This document shows positions 52,476 to 62,685 of a DNA stretch of 64,000 nt, piece after piece (position 1 is the first letter of the stretch; each line of letters begins with the position of its first letter). The translations under genes were made by a program, and so were the position numbers. This DNA comes from RYN-230 sp963829725 (GTDB lineage: Bacteria > Actinomycetota > Actinomycetes > Streptosporangiales > Streptosporangiaceae): positions 310,001 through 374,000 of the forward strand of contig CAWHJW010000021.1 in NCBI GenBank assembly GCA_963829725.1. The letters are read 5' to 3'. Under the pieces are notes generated by a model, which ran no database searches, had not been told where the DNA came from, and was given only the letters and a program-made list of their open reading frames with translations.

Positions 52476-52754
52476 GTGCGGTGGAGCGTGGGAATCGAGG
52501 CCGCCGGTGACCGGGTGCTGACCCGCGAGGACGTGCTGGCCCTGGCCGACGCGGTCGCCGCCAGCGGCGGCATCGCCACCGGGATCGGCTCCAGCCGCTA
52601 CGGCGCCCAGCTGGTCGTGGAGGCGGGCAGCCGGGAGGACGCCATCGAGCGGGCGACCGCCGAGTTCCGCCGGGCCGCGGCCGCGGCCGGGCTGCCCGAG
52701 GCGCCGCTGGTCCGCACCGAGGCGATCAGCGAGGACGAGGACGCGGCACCGTGA
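52476..52754 (+). CDS. Small hypothetical protein in CODH accessory operon
   Basis: A 92-residue protein starting at GTG 52476, with AAGGAG six bases upstream (an earlier GTG at 52458 is less likely). It reads RWSVGIEAAGDRVLTREDVL and GAQLVVEAGSREDAIERATA, an alpha/beta pattern like a small ferredoxin-like fold; no catalytic motif is evident. Its stop overlaps the next start by four bases (GTGATC), so the two are translationally coupled. Confidence 0.6.
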   Translation: MRWSVGIEAAGDRVLTREDVLALADAVAASGGIATGIGSSRYGAQLVVEAGSREDAIERATAEFRRAAAAAGLPEAPLVRTEAISEDEDAAP

Positions 52755-53185
52755 TCAGGCTGGGCTCGCTGGCCGGGTACCCGTTCGAGGGGCCGCGCCT
52801 GCTGGCGGGCTGGACGGCGCCGCCGGTCCCGGCCGTGTACGCCATCTTGTGCAAGCCCGACGCCGACGCGAAGCCGGAGCAGTACGCGGTCATCTACGTG
52901 GGCCACGCCGACGACCTGTCAGCCGAGCGGTTCCCGTTCCGGCACCCGCGGGCCGCGTGCTGGGTGCGCCGCGCCGGGTCCAAGTGGAAGGTCTACATCT
53001 GCACCTACGAGGTCCCCGGCGGCGGCCTGGGGCACCGGGAGCAGATCAGCCGGGAACTGACCGCCGTCTACCACCCCGGCTGCAATGACCAGCAGTACGA
53101 CCAGTCATGGAAGGATGAGTGGATCGGCGGGGAGATGAGCGGTCCAGGCTGGACGCCCCCGCCTGGGGAAGCCCCCGCGCGCTGA
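52751..53185 (+). CDS. Hypothetical protein resembling a GIY-YIG fold
   Basis: A 144-residue protein. VPAVYAILCKPD and YAVIYVGHADDLSAERFP resemble the two strands of a GIY-YIG nuclease core (VYAI ... YVG..), but the rest (SKWKVYICTYEVPGG, LTAVYHPGCNDQQYDQSWKD) is special and I cannot name a family. It starts with GTG 52751 overlapping the preceding gene. It is the last plus-strand gene before the convergent CODH operon. Confidence 0.6.
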   Translation: MIRLGSLAGYPFEGPRLLAGWTAPPVPAVYAILCKPDADAKPEQYAVIYVGHADDLSAERFPFRHPRAACWVRRAGSKWKVYICTYEVPGGGLGHREQISRELTAVYHPGCNDQQYDQSWKDEWIGGEMSGPGWTPPPGEAPAR

Positions 53186-53215
53186 CCCGGCCGGGACGTC
53201 TTCCCCCGGCGGCCG

Positions 53216-53599
53216 CTACGGCTGGGGCACGAAGCCGACCGCCTCGTGCAGCCGGGACCGGCGCCGCCCCGACGCCGGCCGGGCTGGCTCGGCTACCACG
53301 GCCGGCTCCCCGGCCGCCGGGACCGCCGCCGGGGTGTAGGTCACGTCGGTGACGATCTCCTCGGCCATCCCGTACAGCAGCGGCAGCGCGCCGGCCACCA
53401 CGCCGCCGGTCCGGTTGATGTGCTCCACCCCGGGCCCGATCAGCTTGGCGTGGCCGACGATGGTGTGCACGATGCCCGCCGCCCCCTCCAGGTTCCCGGC
53501 GATCCGGGTCAGCAGGGTGCCCGTCCAGTACAGGAAGAACGCCAGCCCGGCGATGAGCGCGGCGATGACGATGACGGTCAGCACGACTAGCGCGGTCAA
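53216..53599 (-). CDS. Small single-pass membrane protein 1 of CODH operon tail
   Basis: A 127-residue protein with an N-terminal helix (ALVVLTVIVIAALIAGLAFF), an amphipathic stretch (IAGNLEGAAGIVHTIVGHAK, PGVEHINRTGGVVAGALPLL) and an Ala/Pro/Arg-rich end. The TTG at 53599 overlaps the stop of the preceding gene (TTGA) and follows AAGG, which argues for coupled translation. No known family. It is the last gene of the CO dehydrogenase operon. Confidence 0.6.
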   Translation of the reverse strand: MTALVVLTVIVIAALIAGLAFFLYWTGTLLTRIAGNLEGAAGIVHTIVGHAKLIGPGVEHINRTGGVVAGALPLLYGMAEEIVTDVTYTPAAVPAAGEPAVVAEPARPASGRRRSRLHEAVGFVPQP

Positions 53600-53892
53600 G
53601 ACTTCACCTTCTGCAGGACGCGGCCGAGGAACAGGTGGTGCTGCAGGCCCTCGGCCAGGACCGCGTCCACCCCGTCCGCGACCTGGGGGATCAGCGTGGT
53701 GTCGGCGGTGTTCGCCGCGGCGGCCTGCAAGGTCCCGCCGATCTCGACGACCCGGCGGTCGATGATCTTGACCAGCCAGATCAGGATGGACAGCAGCGCG
53801 GCGACCGCCAGGACGACGACGAAGCCTGCGATGATCGCGGTCACCCACAGGGTGTGCTCGGTGGACGACATGGCCAGCACGTGTGGCGGCAT
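53596..53892 (-). CDS. Small single-pass membrane protein 2 of CODH operon tail
   Basis: A 98-residue protein with one helix (VTAIIAGFVVVLAVAALLSI, continuing LIWLVK) and a short soluble part (RRVVEIGGTLQAAAANTADT, EGLQHHLFLGRVLQKVKS). The ATG at 53892 is two bases from the stop of the gene before it; an ATG seven codons later is possible. Unknown family. Confidence 0.6.
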   Translation of the reverse strand: MPPHVLAMSSTEHTLWVTAIIAGFVVVLAVAALLSILIWLVKIIDRRVVEIGGTLQAAAANTADTTLIPQVADGVDAVLAEGLQHHLFLGRVLQKVKS

Positions 53893-53894
53893 CG

Positions 53895-54170
53895 CTAACC
53901 CCCCAGCCGGGCGCGGCCGCGCCGCAGCCCGCCGATGATGATCGTGGCGTGCTCGATCGTGGTGCGCAACGCCCCGAGCGGCGCCGTGTTCCGCACCGCG
54001 TCGCCGAGCGCATCGTTGATCTTGGGGGCCTCGTTGCCGATCGAGGCGGCCAGCAGCAGGATCGGCACGACCAGCGCGACCACGACCAGGACCACGATGA
54101 TGCCGATCGTGTAGCCGATGACCCATCCGGTGGTGGACGTGCCGGCCGCTAGCACAACATGGGATTCCAT
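53895..54170 (-). CDS. Small single-pass membrane protein 3 of CODH operon tail
   Basis: A 91-residue protein: MESHVVLAAGTSTTGWVIGY, a long helix (IGIIVVLVVVALVVPILLLA), then NEAPKINDALGDAVRNTAPL and TTIEHATIIIGGLRRGR. GAGGAG lies before the ATG at 54170. The soluble tail after one helix has the same overall plan as its neighbours. Unknown family. Confidence 0.6.
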   Translation of the reverse strand: MESHVVLAAGTSTTGWVIGYTIGIIVVLVVVALVVPILLLAASIGNEAPKINDALGDAVRNTAPLGALRTTIEHATIIIGGLRRGRARLGG

Positions 54171-54181
54171 CGCCGCGCTCC

Positions 54182-54409
54182 TCACACCGTCTCGCAGAAG
54201 TCGCGGACCGGCTTCAGGTTCGCGTTCACGGCCGTCAGCCGCTCCGGGACGGGGCTGGTGAGCTGGGCGACCGCCTGCACGCCGCCGGTCACCTGCACCA
54301 GGGTGGCGCGGATGGCCCGCAGGTGGAAGATCACCCGCAGGAGGCCGACCGCGGTGATCGCGATGATCAGCGCTGCGACGATCACCGTCATCCAGGCCGC
54401 TGCTGGCAT
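54182..54409 (-). CDS. Small single-pass membrane protein 4 of CODH operon tail
   Basis: A 75-residue protein with one helix (MTVIVAALIIAITAVGLLRV) followed by RAIRATLVQVTGGVQAVAQL and VPERLTAVNANLKPVRDFC. The tail pattern is weakly reminiscent of DUF948-type proteins. GGAGG lies six bases before the ATG at 54409. Confidence 0.62.
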   Translation of the reverse strand: MPAAAWMTVIVAALIIAITAVGLLRVIFHLRAIRATLVQVTGGVQAVAQLTSPVPERLTAVNANLKPVRDFCETV

Positions 54410-54434
54410 CACTGTCCTCCTTCGATGTTCAGGC

Positions 54435-54689
54435 TCATCCGAGTAGTCTCGCCACGGAGCCCGCGTACCGGACCGCGCCCACGCTGACCGCAGCGATAGT
54501 GGCGTCGGTGGTGGCCAGCCCGTCCGGGACGTCGCTGAGCTCACCGACCAGGGCGACCCCGCCGCGCAGGATGTCGTCGGCCGCGCCGCGGATCCGCTCC
54601 AGCGCGGCCAGCACCCGGTTCAGCAGGAAGATCACGACGGGCAGCACCACGACCAGCAGCACCACGTTGCCGATCCACCACAAGACCAT
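54435..54689 (-). CDS. Small single-pass membrane protein 5 of CODH operon tail
   Basis: An 84-residue protein beginning MVLWWIGNVVLLVVVLPVVI, a membrane helix, then LAALERIRGAADDILRGGVA and TTDATIAAVSVGAVRYAGSV. GGAGGAG lies five bases before the ATG at 54689. It starts 11 bases after the coxG stop, so it is the first of the five small genes to be made after CoxG. Confidence 0.62.
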   Translation of the reverse strand: MVLWWIGNVVLLVVVLPVVIFLLNRVLAALERIRGAADDILRGGVALVGELSDVPDGLATTDATIAAVSVGAVRYAGSVARLLG

Positions 54690-54700
54690 GGGTCTCCTCC

Positions 54701-55288
54701 TCAGCTCGCGGCCTGGTAAGGCAGGAAGAACCGGCGGAACACCCGGCTGAGCGCCATCCATGCGGCGCGCAGGCCCAGGGTGAGCCCGCTGGCCGGGGTG
54801 GCCGCCCACGCCGCGATCTGCTCGGCCGACTCACCCCGCTCGACCCGCTCGATCCGGTCGGCCATGGTCGCCGCGAAGTCGCGCATCAGCACCGAGGTGA
54901 CGTCGGAGATCATGCCCCGGCCATACTGCGCGGCCGCGCCGGACAGCTGCAGGTCCTGGGTCACGTTGACCTTGGTGCCCCGGCCGGAGCGCGCCAGCGT
55001 CGCGGTGACCACCATGCTGGCCTGGCCACGGCCCTTCTCCTCCGCGCCGGCCGCGTTGACGACCACCCGCTTGGCGGCCTCGTCGCGCTCGGCGATCTCC
55101 GCGGTGCCGCCGAACTGCAGCCGCACCGGGCCCACCCGGACCGCCACCCGGCCCTTGTACTTCCCGCCGCCGAGGTCGGAGGTCAGCTCCGCGCCGGGCA
55201 GGCAGGCAGCCACCTGCGGGATGTCGGAGAAGAACGTCCACACCTTCTCGACCGGCTGCGCGACCTCGAAGTCGTTGGTGATCAGCAT
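54701..55288 (-). CDS. coxG: CO dehydrogenase accessory protein CoxG (SRPBCC fold)
   Basis: A 195-residue protein. The SRPBCC domain is clear: FEVAQPVEKVWTFFSDIPQV, AACLPGAEL, KYKGRVAVRVGPVRLQFGG and RGMISDVTSVLMRDFAATMA. The C-terminus has a hydrophobic/basic helix (RAAWMALSRVFRRFFLPY). CoxG anchors CO dehydrogenase to the membrane in Afipia and is reported to deliver menaquinone to it in mycobacteria. The ATG at 55288 overlaps the end of the XdhC gene; GGGAG lies five bases upstream. Confidence 0.92.
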   Translation of the reverse strand: MLITNDFEVAQPVEKVWTFFSDIPQVAACLPGAELTSDLGGGKYKGRVAVRVGPVRLQFGGTAEIAERDEAAKRVVVNAAGAEEKGRGQASMVVTATLARSGRGTKVNVTQDLQLSGAAAQYGRGMISDVTSVLMRDFAATMADRIERVERGESAEQIAAWAATPASGLTLGLRAAWMALSRVFRRFFLPYQAAS

Positions 55289-56238
55289 CGGCACTCCCTG
55301 GCCAGGTACGGGGCGGGGTCACGCTCGAACGCCTGCCGGCAGCCCGCCGAGCAGAAGTAGTAGGTGGTGCCGTCGTGCCGCAGCGGGCGGCTGCCGGGCA
55401 CGGCCGCGACCGTCATCCCGCACACCGGATCGAGGACGTCTGCGGGCTCCGCCTGGCCGCTGTCCTCTCCCGCCGAACGAGGCGCCACCGCGCCGGTGAT
55501 CTCCCCGGCCGCGCGGAGTGCGACCAGCTCGGCCAGGATCGCCACCGCGATCTCCCGGTGCGTGGTGTGCCCGAGGTCCAGCCCGGCCGGGACCCGGACC
55601 CGGTCCAGCTGGTCGGCGGGCACCCCGCGTTCGGCCAGGTAGCCGAGCACGGACGCGCCCCGCTTGGCCGACCCGACCAGGCCAAGATAGGCGGGGCGGC
55701 TGGCGACGGCCTCCGCGACGGCCTCCTCGTCGCCGTGTCCCTGGGTGGCCACCACGACCATGGACCCCTCGTCCACGGCCGCGGCGGTGAAGTCCGGCCC
55801 GTCCAGCGCTGCGGTGCGCCAGCCCAGCGCGCGGGCCAGGTCGGCCAGCGTGCTGGCCATCGGCGACCGGCCCACGATGACCAGGTGCGGGGCGGGCAGC
55901 ACCGGCTCGATGTACACCTCCAGCGCCCCCTCGCTCTGGCAGGAGATGGGCACCACCGTCATCCCGTCCGGCACGCCCGCGCCGAACTGCTCGGCGGTGC
56001 CGAGCAGCAGCAGCCGCGCGGTGCCCTCGCTGATCGCCTGGCGGGCCTCGCGGATCACCGTGGGCTCCGCGCATGCCCCGCCGATCCAGCCGTGCAGCTC
56101 GCCATCGGCGGTGATGATCGCGCGGGAGCCCTGCTGGCCGGACGAGGGCCCCTGCCGCCAGACCACGGTGGCCAGCGCGAACGGCTGCCCGCGGCGGGCC
56201 AGCTCACCCGCCTCTTCCAGGACGTCCCAGCCCTGCAT
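55282..56238 (-). CDS. XdhC/CoxF-like maturation protein fused to a YHS domain
   Basis: A 318-residue protein. Residues 15-250 are XdhC-type: LATVVWRQGPSSGQQGSRAI, GWIGGACAEPTVIREA, HLVIVGRSPMASTLADLARA, GLDLGHTTHREIAVAILAEL. XdhC proteins bind molybdenum cofactor and help insert or sulfurate it. Residues 268-312 form a YHS domain (DPVCGMTV, YYFCSAGCRQAFERDP), a likely metal-binding module fitting the copper in the CODH site. The ATG 56238 has GGGGAG six bases upstream. Confidence 0.88.
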   Translation of the reverse strand: MQGWDVLEEAGELARRGQPFALATVVWRQGPSSGQQGSRAIITADGELHGWIGGACAEPTVIREARQAISEGTARLLLLGTAEQFGAGVPDGMTVVPISCQSEGALEVYIEPVLPAPHLVIVGRSPMASTLADLARALGWRTAALDGPDFTAAAVDEGSMVVVATQGHGDEEAVAEAVASRPAYLGLVGSAKRGASVLGYLAERGVPADQLDRVRVPAGLDLGHTTHREIAVAILAELVALRAAGEITGAVAPRSAGEDSGQAEPADVLDPVCGMTVAAVPGSRPLRHDGTTYYFCSAGCRQAFERDPAPYLARECRC

Positions 56239-56250
56239 CGGCCGCTCCCC

Positions 56251-58638
<2,388 letters not shown>

Positions 58639-58642
58639 GACG

Positions 58643-59167
<525 letters not shown>

Positions 59168-59168
59168 C

Positions 59169-60044
59169 TCAGGCTGCCCTTTCCGCGGTCAGCTCGCTGC
59201 GGCGGAGCAGGCGCACCACGAAGGTGCGCACCATGTGCCGTTTGTACTCGGCGCTGCCGCGGTGGTCGGTGCGCGGCCGGGCCGCCGCCGCGGCCAGGTT
59301 CGCGGCCCGCTCGATGACGCCGGCGGCCAGCGGCTGGCCGGCCAGCGCGGCCGCCGCCTCGGTGGCCGCGATGGTGGAGCCGCCTACCCCGGTCAGCCCG
59401 ATGCCCGCCCGGGTCACCGTGTCCCCGGACATCTCCAGCGCCACCGCGACGCCGACGGTGGCGAAGTCACCGACCCGGCGCTCCAGCTTCAGGTAACCGC
59501 CCGCCCGCTTCCCCCGGGCGGGCGGCACCAGCGCCTCCACCGCGATCTCGTCCGGGGCCAGCACGTTCTCGAACGGGCCGGTGACGAAGCCGTCCAGCGG
59601 GATGGTGCGCTTCCCGGCCGGGCCCTGGGCGACCACGGAGCCGCCGAGGGCCGTCAGCACCGAGGCCCAGTCGCCTTGCGGGTCGGCGTGGCACAGCGAG
59701 CCGACCAGCGTGCCCCGGGTCCGCACGATCGGGTCCGCGATGAGCGGCGCCGCCGCGGCCATGGTCGGCTGGCTGTCCCGCAGGAGTGCGGAGCGTTCCA
59801 GGTCGGCGTGCCGGCACAGCGCGCCGATGCGCAGCGTGCCGTCCGGGTCGGCCCGGTGGTAGTCCAGGCCGGGCACGTTGCCCAAGTCCACCACCAGGTC
59901 CGGCGAGGCGAACCGCAGCTTCATCAGCGGGACCAGGCTCTGGCCGCCGGCCAGCACCTTCGCGTAGTCCCCGCCGTCACGCAGCGCTTCGATCGCCTCG
60001 CCCAGTGAGCGGGGTGCCTCGTAGCGGAACCGGGACGGGTACAT
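59169..60044 (-). CDS. coxM: CO dehydrogenase medium subunit (FAD)
   Basis: A 291-residue flavin subunit. FAD motif 1 AGGQS is at residues 32-36; motif 2, normally TIGG, reads TLVGS at 112-116. Other marks: FRYEAPRSLGEAIEAL, DLGNVPGLDYHRADPDGTLR. It should accept electrons from CoxS and pass them to quinone. GGAGG lies four bases before the ATG. It begins the coxM-coxS-coxL core. Confidence 0.93.
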   Translation of the reverse strand: MYPSRFRYEAPRSLGEAIEALRDGGDYAKVLAGGQSLVPLMKLRFASPDLVVDLGNVPGLDYHRADPDGTLRIGALCRHADLERSALLRDSQPTMAAAAPLIADPIVRTRGTLVGSLCHADPQGDWASVLTALGGSVVAQGPAGKRTIPLDGFVTGPFENVLAPDEIAVEALVPPARGKRAGGYLKLERRVGDFATVGVAVALEMSGDTVTRAGIGLTGVGGSTIAATEAAAALAGQPLAAGVIERAANLAAAAARPRTDHRGSAEYKRHMVRTFVVRLLRRSELTAERAA

Positions 60045-60095
60045 GGAACCTCCAGCCTTGTCCGGACGTCAGTGTCGTGCCTGCTCGGATCGGGG

Positions 60096-60503
60096 TCAGC
60101 GCCCCGCGCCGGGCGCGGGGCCCTCGGCCGGGCCGGTGTCCGCCGGGCCCGCCTCGTCAGCGGCCCGGCCCGCCGCGGCCGCGGTGCCGGCACCGGCCCC
60201 GGGCGGCGGGGTGTCCGGCCCGGGCGCGGGGCCGCCGGACCGGGGCGTGGCCGCGGGGCGGGCGGGGCGTTCGGGGGCCTGGGTGTCCGGGACGGCCACC
60301 GGCAGGGCATCATATTCCGGGTCCGGCCGGGGCTCCTGGTGCGGCGGCCAGGGACCCGCCACCGGCTGCCCGGCCACCTTGAGGTAGTCGATCAGCTGGG
60401 GCCACGCCCAGACCGTGGGGCTCTTGCCGGTTTTCGGGGCATTCTCCACGAGTTCGTACAGGCGCGGGTTGCCGCGGCTGTGCCCGCTGGACTCGATCGG
60501 CAT
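60096..60503 (-). CDS. Hypothetical protein leading the CODH operon
   Basis: A 135-residue protein. Its first 50 residues look folded (GHSRGNPRLYELVENAPKTG, VWAWPQLIDYLKVAG), while the rest is a Pro/Ala/Gly-rich disordered tail. No known family. AAGGAG lies eight bases before the ATG at 60503. It sits between the LysR gene and coxM on the same strand, 51 bases ahead of coxM, so it is probably co-transcribed with the CODH genes. Confidence 0.6.
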   Translation of the reverse strand: MPIESSGHSRGNPRLYELVENAPKTGKSPTVWAWPQLIDYLKVAGQPVAGPWPPHQEPRPDPEYDALPVAVPDTQAPERPARPAATPRSGGPAPGPDTPPPGAGAGTAAAAGRAADEAGPADTGPAEGPAPGAGR

Positions 60504-60582
60504 GGCGCGTGCTCCTTGCCCCGGGCTCCCTGACACCCGCGCTGGTGAGGTGAGCGCCATGATCCGGTGCCGCAGCGGGCCG

Positions 60583-60610
60583 CGCAATATGCGAATAAGT
60601 TGTTGCTTAA
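60583..60610. promoter_or_regulatory. Candidate operator before the CODH operon
   Basis: Two adjacent dyads lie in an unusually A/T-rich island between the LysR stop and the next gene: CGCAATATGCG (60583-60593) and TAAGTTGTTGCTTA (60596-60609). LysR-type regulators bind such interrupted dyads. The placement fits control of the CODH operon by the neighbouring LysR protein. Confidence 0.45.
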
Positions 60611-60638
60611 CTGGACGAATCCCAGCAGGACCGGGCAA

Positions 60639-61586
60639 TCAGCTCCAGATCGTCACATACACCGGCGGCCGGAACCTGGACGGCGGCACCCCGGCGGCCG
60701 GCGAGCGCATCAGCTGCATGGCCTCCGGGGTGGACAGGAAGCGGCGCAGCGCGCTGGCCGCCGTGCTCCGGTACTGGCGCTCCAGCATGGTCGCGTTCCA
60801 GCACGACTCCACCGGCGTCCCAGGCACGTCGACCAGGGACAGCTCGCCGCGCCGCAGCTGCTGGGTGACCAGGTGCTCGACCGCGGGCGCCACCCCCGCC
60901 CCGTCCGCGGCGGCCGCCCACGCGGCGGTCTGGTTCGGGAACACCCCGATCATGGCTTCCGGGACGTGCAGCGCAGCCAGCAGCTTCCCGGTGTCGCTGC
61001 CCGGGTCGGTGCCCGACGGGCCGACCAGCCAGCGCCACTGCTGCGGGCTGCCGCGCAGCCGGGACTGCCCCGCGGTCACCACGACCAGCCGGTACCGGAA
61101 CACCGGCTCGCTCACCACCGGCAGGGCCGGGTCCGCGGTCACGGCCGGGCCGATCGCGATGTCGGCGAGCCGGTTGGCCACCAGCACCGCCATCTCGTCG
61201 GTCACCGCCACCCCCGCCGACACCTCCAGCGCACCGGCGAAGCGCCGGGTGAACGCCTCCATCAGCGGGCTGACCACGAACTCGGCCAGGGTGGAGGTAG
61301 CCACCACGCGCAGCTGTTCCGGCGCGCCCTGCGCGGCACGGACCGCGGCGTGCGCCTCGGCGCCGAGCACCACGATCTGCGAGGCGGTGGACAGCAGCCG
61401 GGAGCCGCCGGGGGTCAGCGTCATGCCGCTGGGGCCCCGGCTGACCAGCTGGTCACCGAGATGCTGGCGCAGCGCGGTGAGTGCCTGGGACACCGCGGAC
61501 TCACTGACACCGAGCGCGTTGGCGGCCGAGGTCACCGAGCCGAGCCTGGCGACCAGCACGAACGCGTTGAGCTGGGTGAGCGTCAT
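60639..61586 (-). CDS. LysR-family regulator of CODH genes (CutR-like)
   Basis: A 315-residue LysR protein. The helix-turn-helix is MTLTQLNAFVLVARLGSVTS then AANALGVSESAVSQALTALR; the effector domain spans 90-300. In Mycobacterium sp. JC1 a LysR regulator, CutR, lies next to and activates the CO dehydrogenase genes; the location between two divergent cox clusters supports the same task. It is co-oriented with the complete cox operon and divergent from the second cluster. Confidence 0.87.
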   Translation of the reverse strand: MTLTQLNAFVLVARLGSVTSAANALGVSESAVSQALTALRQHLGDQLVSRGPSGMTLTPGGSRLLSTASQIVVLGAEAHAAVRAAQGAPEQLRVVATSTLAEFVVSPLMEAFTRRFAGALEVSAGVAVTDEMAVLVANRLADIAIGPAVTADPALPVVSEPVFRYRLVVVTAGQSRLRGSPQQWRWLVGPSGTDPGSDTGKLLAALHVPEAMIGVFPNQTAAWAAAADGAGVAPAVEHLVTQQLRRGELSLVDVPGTPVESCWNATMLERQYRSTAASALRRFLSTPEAMQLMRSPAAGVPPSRFRPPVYVTIWS

Positions 61587-61710
61587 GACGGCAGGCCCCG
61601 GCCGCTCACCCGGGCCCGGCGGCGGGCCCGCGCTGGCCCGCTCACAGAGGTGATCATGTACTGATTATCGCCGCAGCCTGGCCGCACTCGTAAACTGCTC
61701 AGGCGCGCGC

Positions 61711-61738
61711 GTTCCGGGAGGGTCGCCCCCGGCTAGCA
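61711..61738 (+). repeat. Dispersed G/C hairpin repeat, copy 4
   Basis: GTTCCGGGAGGGTCGCCCCC followed by GGCTAGCA. It differs from the others at a few bases but keeps GTTCCGGG, the TCG centre and the AGCA end. It lies just before the coxM2 ribosome site. Confidence 0.5.
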
Positions 61739-61751
61739 GGGCGGGAGAAGC

Positions 61752-62684
61752 ATGCAGGTTCCGGCTTACGTGGAGTACGAGAAGGCGGCCAGCATCGAGC
61801 ATGCCCTCACACTCCTGGCCCGGTACGGGCCGGAGTCGCGCATCCTGGCCGGCGGGCACAGCCTGATCCCGATGATGAAGCTGCGGCTGGCGCAGCCGGA
61901 GACCCTCATCGACATCAACGGGCTGACCGAGCTCAGCTACATCCGGGTGGACCGGGCCGAGCTCTGCATCGGGGCCATGACCAGGCATGCCCAGCTGCTC
62001 GATGACCCGCTGGCCGGGCAGCATTTCGTGCTCTTGCGGGACGCGGAGCAGGTCATCGCCGACCCGGTAGTGCGCAACTGGGGCACCGTCGGCGGTTCGC
62101 TGTGCCAGGCCGACCCGTCCGAGGACCTGTCCGCCGCGTTCGCGGCACTGAAGGCGACGATGGTGATCCGGCATCCCGGCGGGACCAGGACCGTCCCGGC
62201 CCGGGAGTTCTTCACCGGCCCGTACGAGACCGTGGTGGGCCCCGGCGAGCTGCTGACCGAGATCAGGATCACCATCCGGCCGGGCGGTGGCAGTGCGTAC
62301 CAGAAGGTGGGACGCCGGGCCGGCGACTGGCCGGTAGCCGCGGCCGGGGTGGCCCTCTGGCTGGCCGGCGGGCATGGGGCTGGTCGGGCCGGGGCTGGTC
62401 GGGCCGGGGCTGGCGGGGCCGGGGCCGGGCCGCCGGTCATCGCCGACGCCGGGGTGGGGCTGACCGCGGTCCGCGCGGAGCACTTCGCCGCCGCCGAGGC
62501 CGAGGGGTTCCTCCGCGGCGCGCCGGCCACGCCGCAGACGTTCGCCCGGGCCGGCCAGATCGCGGCCCAGCACTGCCATCCGGTCACCGACCAGCGCGGC
62601 CCGGCCGACTACAAGAAGTACCTGGCCGGCGAGCTGACCACCCGCGCGCTGCACCGCGCGCTGGACCGGGCGCTGGGCGGCTGA
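61752..62684 (+). CDS. Second CO dehydrogenase-type medium subunit (FAD)
   Basis: A 310-residue CoxM paralogue. FAD motifs AGGHS (33-37) and TVGGS are intact and closer to the Afipia consensus than in the first coxM. Residues about 209-223 hold a tandem Gly-Ala-Gly-Arg-Ala insertion from a 15-base repeat. It starts at ATG 61752 after GGGAGAAGC, divergent from the LysR gene, and begins a coxM-coxS-coxL set. Confidence 0.9.
   Translation: MQVPAYVEYEKAASIEHALTLLARYGPESRILAGGHSLIPMMKLRLAQPETLIDINGLTELSYIRVDRAELCIGAMTRHAQLLDDPLAGQHFVLLRDAEQVIADPVVRNWGTVGGSLCQADPSEDLSAAFAALKATMVIRHPGGTRTVPAREFFTGPYETVVGPGELLTEIRITIRPGGGSAYQKVGRRAGDWPVAAAGVALWLAGGHGAGRAGAGRAGAGGAGAGPPVIADAGVGLTAVRAEHFAAAEAEGFLRGAPATPQTFARAGQIAAQHCHPVTDQRGPADYKKYLAGELTTRALHRALDRALGG
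62376..62420 (+). repeat. 15-bp tandem repeat inside coxM2
   Basis: Units GGGGCTGGTCGGGCC (62376), the same (62391) and GGGGCTGGCGGGGCC (62406) keep the frame and encode a Gly/Ala/Arg loop that the first coxM lacks. Confidence 0.85.
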
Positions 62685-62685
62685 C

